The position numbers were made by a program, and so were the translations under genes. Shown piece after piece: positions 63,380 through 64,000 of a stretch of DNA of 64,000 nt (position 1 is the stretch's first letter; every line of letters starts with the position of its first letter). The DNA lies in contig CAZVZX010000014.1 in the NCBI GenBank assembly GCA_964631235.1, positions 1 through 64,000 of the forward strand, in the 5' to 3' direction. The notes beneath the pieces are model-generated. The model saw only the letters and a list, made by a program, of their open reading frames with translations. It had not been told where the DNA came from and ran no database searches. This DNA is from JARKPK01 sp964631235. GTDB taxonomy: Bacteria > Planctomycetota > Planctomycetia > Pirellulales > Thermoguttaceae.

Positions 63380-64000
63380 TTACGAGCAGCCCATGCTGGT
63401 GCCGCAGTTCTCGCAGAGGTAGCAGTTGCCGCAGCTTCGGGTGAGGCTGCCGCATTGGTCGCAGGGCGGGCCGTCGTAGTCGAAGGCGGCTGCGCGGCCG
63501 CCCGCCCGTTCCGCCAACGCCGCTGAGAGTACGGCCGTTGCTTCGGCCGGGCTCGACACTTTGGCCGAAGCCGAGCGGCCATCGGGTTTCGCCATCGCCC
63601 GCCCATTGGGTGCCGAATGGGTCCCGTTCGAGCGGCCTGCCTCGTGCGTTCCGGCTCGCCCGCCGGCCATCTTGGCGGCGGGCGAACGATCTGTTTCCGC
63701 GTCGCCTTCAGGAGCTGCCGCCGCCGATTCGCTGACGAGCGATGCCGACTTGTTCCGTTCGCGGTAGCCGGGCAAGAAGGTGATCCCCAGCCAGCGGAAG
63801 ATATAGTCCACTACGCTCTTGGCGATGCGGATCTCGGGGTTCTTGGTGAACCCTTGCGGCTCGAATCGCGTGTGCGAGAACTTATTGACGTACACCTCCA
63901 ACGGCACGCCGTATTGCAGGCTCATCGAAACGGCGGTGCCGAAGCAGTCCATCAAGCCGCCGATGGTGCTTCCCTCTTTGGCCATGGTGATGAACAGTTC
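63380..64000 (-). CDS. nrdJ: Adenosylcobalamin-dependent ribonucleotide reductase, C-terminal part
   Basis: The gene runs off the right end of the window, and only the C-terminal 206 residues are visible. The first part matches the end of class II RNR: GLMDCFGTAVSMSLQYGVPL, EVYVNKFSHTRFEPQGF, KSVVDYIFRWLGI. A linker of about 90 residues rich in Ala/Gly/Ser/Glu follows. The final CDQCGSLTRSCGNCYLCENC then GTSMGCS is the zinc-ribbon-like, redox-active tail typical of long bacterial NrdJ. It reduces ribonucleotides and needs B12, consistent with the RACo-like gene being in a B12-using genome. Direction is leftward; the start is outside the window. Confidence 0.93.
   Translation of the reverse strand, partial: ELFITMAKEGSTIGGLMDCFGTAVSMSLQYGVPLEVYVNKFSHTRFEPQGFTKNPEIRIAKSVVDYIFRWLGITFLPGYRERNKSASLVSESAAAAPEGDAETDRSPAAKMAGGRAGTHEAGRSNGTHSAPNGRAMAKPDGRSASAKVSSPAEATAVLSAALAERAGGRAAAFDYDGPPCDQCGSLTRSCGNCYLCENCGTSMGCS

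Overview
The window is GC-rich, gene-dense bacterial chromosome and most likely comes from a planctomycete of the Pirellulales/Thermoguttaceae kind. That assignment is an inference from the gene mix: PQQ-type beta-propeller proteins with a 'RG.(D/T)G' entry motif, Tat-exported Gfo/Idh/MocA oxidoreductases, DUF1080 (3-keto-disaccharide hydrolase) proteins, a Ser/Thr kinase with a membrane anchor and a large C-terminal sensor-like part, and a class II (B12) ribonucleotide reductase. No rRNA, tRNA, CRISPR array, insertion sequence or prophage was seen. A run of 10 N (48702-48711) marks a scaffold gap, and the window cuts nrdJ at its right edge.

Layout. 0.4-5 kb: hisF, then a pilT-like ATPase, a membrane-anchored GspE/PilB-like protein whose ATPase motifs are all degenerate, and a CvpA-like membrane protein. 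5-8 kb: sparse, with a 78-residue hypothetical, a P-II regulator and a lipoprotein. 8.4-11.5 kb: a 1016-residue exported TPR protein. 11.8-23.2 kb: a co-directional redox cluster made of two PQQ-type propellers, a membrane-anchored NHL-type propeller, a small Cys-rich membrane protein, a Tat-exported multi-[4Fe-4S] protein (NapG-like), a NapH/NosR-like membrane ferredoxin, a fused NuoE-NuoF protein with extra ferredoxin domains, and a GltD/NuoG-like flavoprotein that lacks the usual NAD(P)H domain. 23.3-32.7 kb: NUDIX hydrolase, HAD phosphatase, xylose isomerase, DUF1080 protein, a DUF4185-like secreted protein, and the leftward rpmE-prfA-prmC-HAD cluster. 33.2-36.1 kb: MlaE-MlaF-MlaD lipid transporter. 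36.2-45.6 kb: DJ-1/PfpI protein, two Tat-exported Gfo/Idh/MocA oxidoreductases, RluA pseudouridine synthase, aconitase, a second DUF1080 protein and a small membrane protein. 46.5-48.7 kb: a protease with one intact and one inactivated trypsin domain and a very long Ala/Glu/Lys tail that runs into the gap. 48.9-64 kb: RlmI-like methyltransferase, a Tat-exported isomerase-like protein, Ser/Thr kinase, RACo-like corrinoid activase, Sua5-LMW phosphatase fusion with rpiB, GH5 glycosidase, rph, a triplicated ~111-bp repeat, a flavodoxin and the end of nrdJ.

How they fit together. The carbohydrate genes (xylA, two DUF1080 proteins, two Gfo/Idh/MocA proteins, GH5, DUF4185-like) point to a plant-sugar-degrading heterotroph with much of the oxidation at or outside the inner membrane. 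The 11.8-23.2 kb cluster looks like a dedicated electron route between cytoplasmic NAD(H) and an exported iron-sulfur/propeller system. It is the best candidate here for an undescribed system. Intergenic regions are long, and several carry related small hairpins or dispersed repeats.
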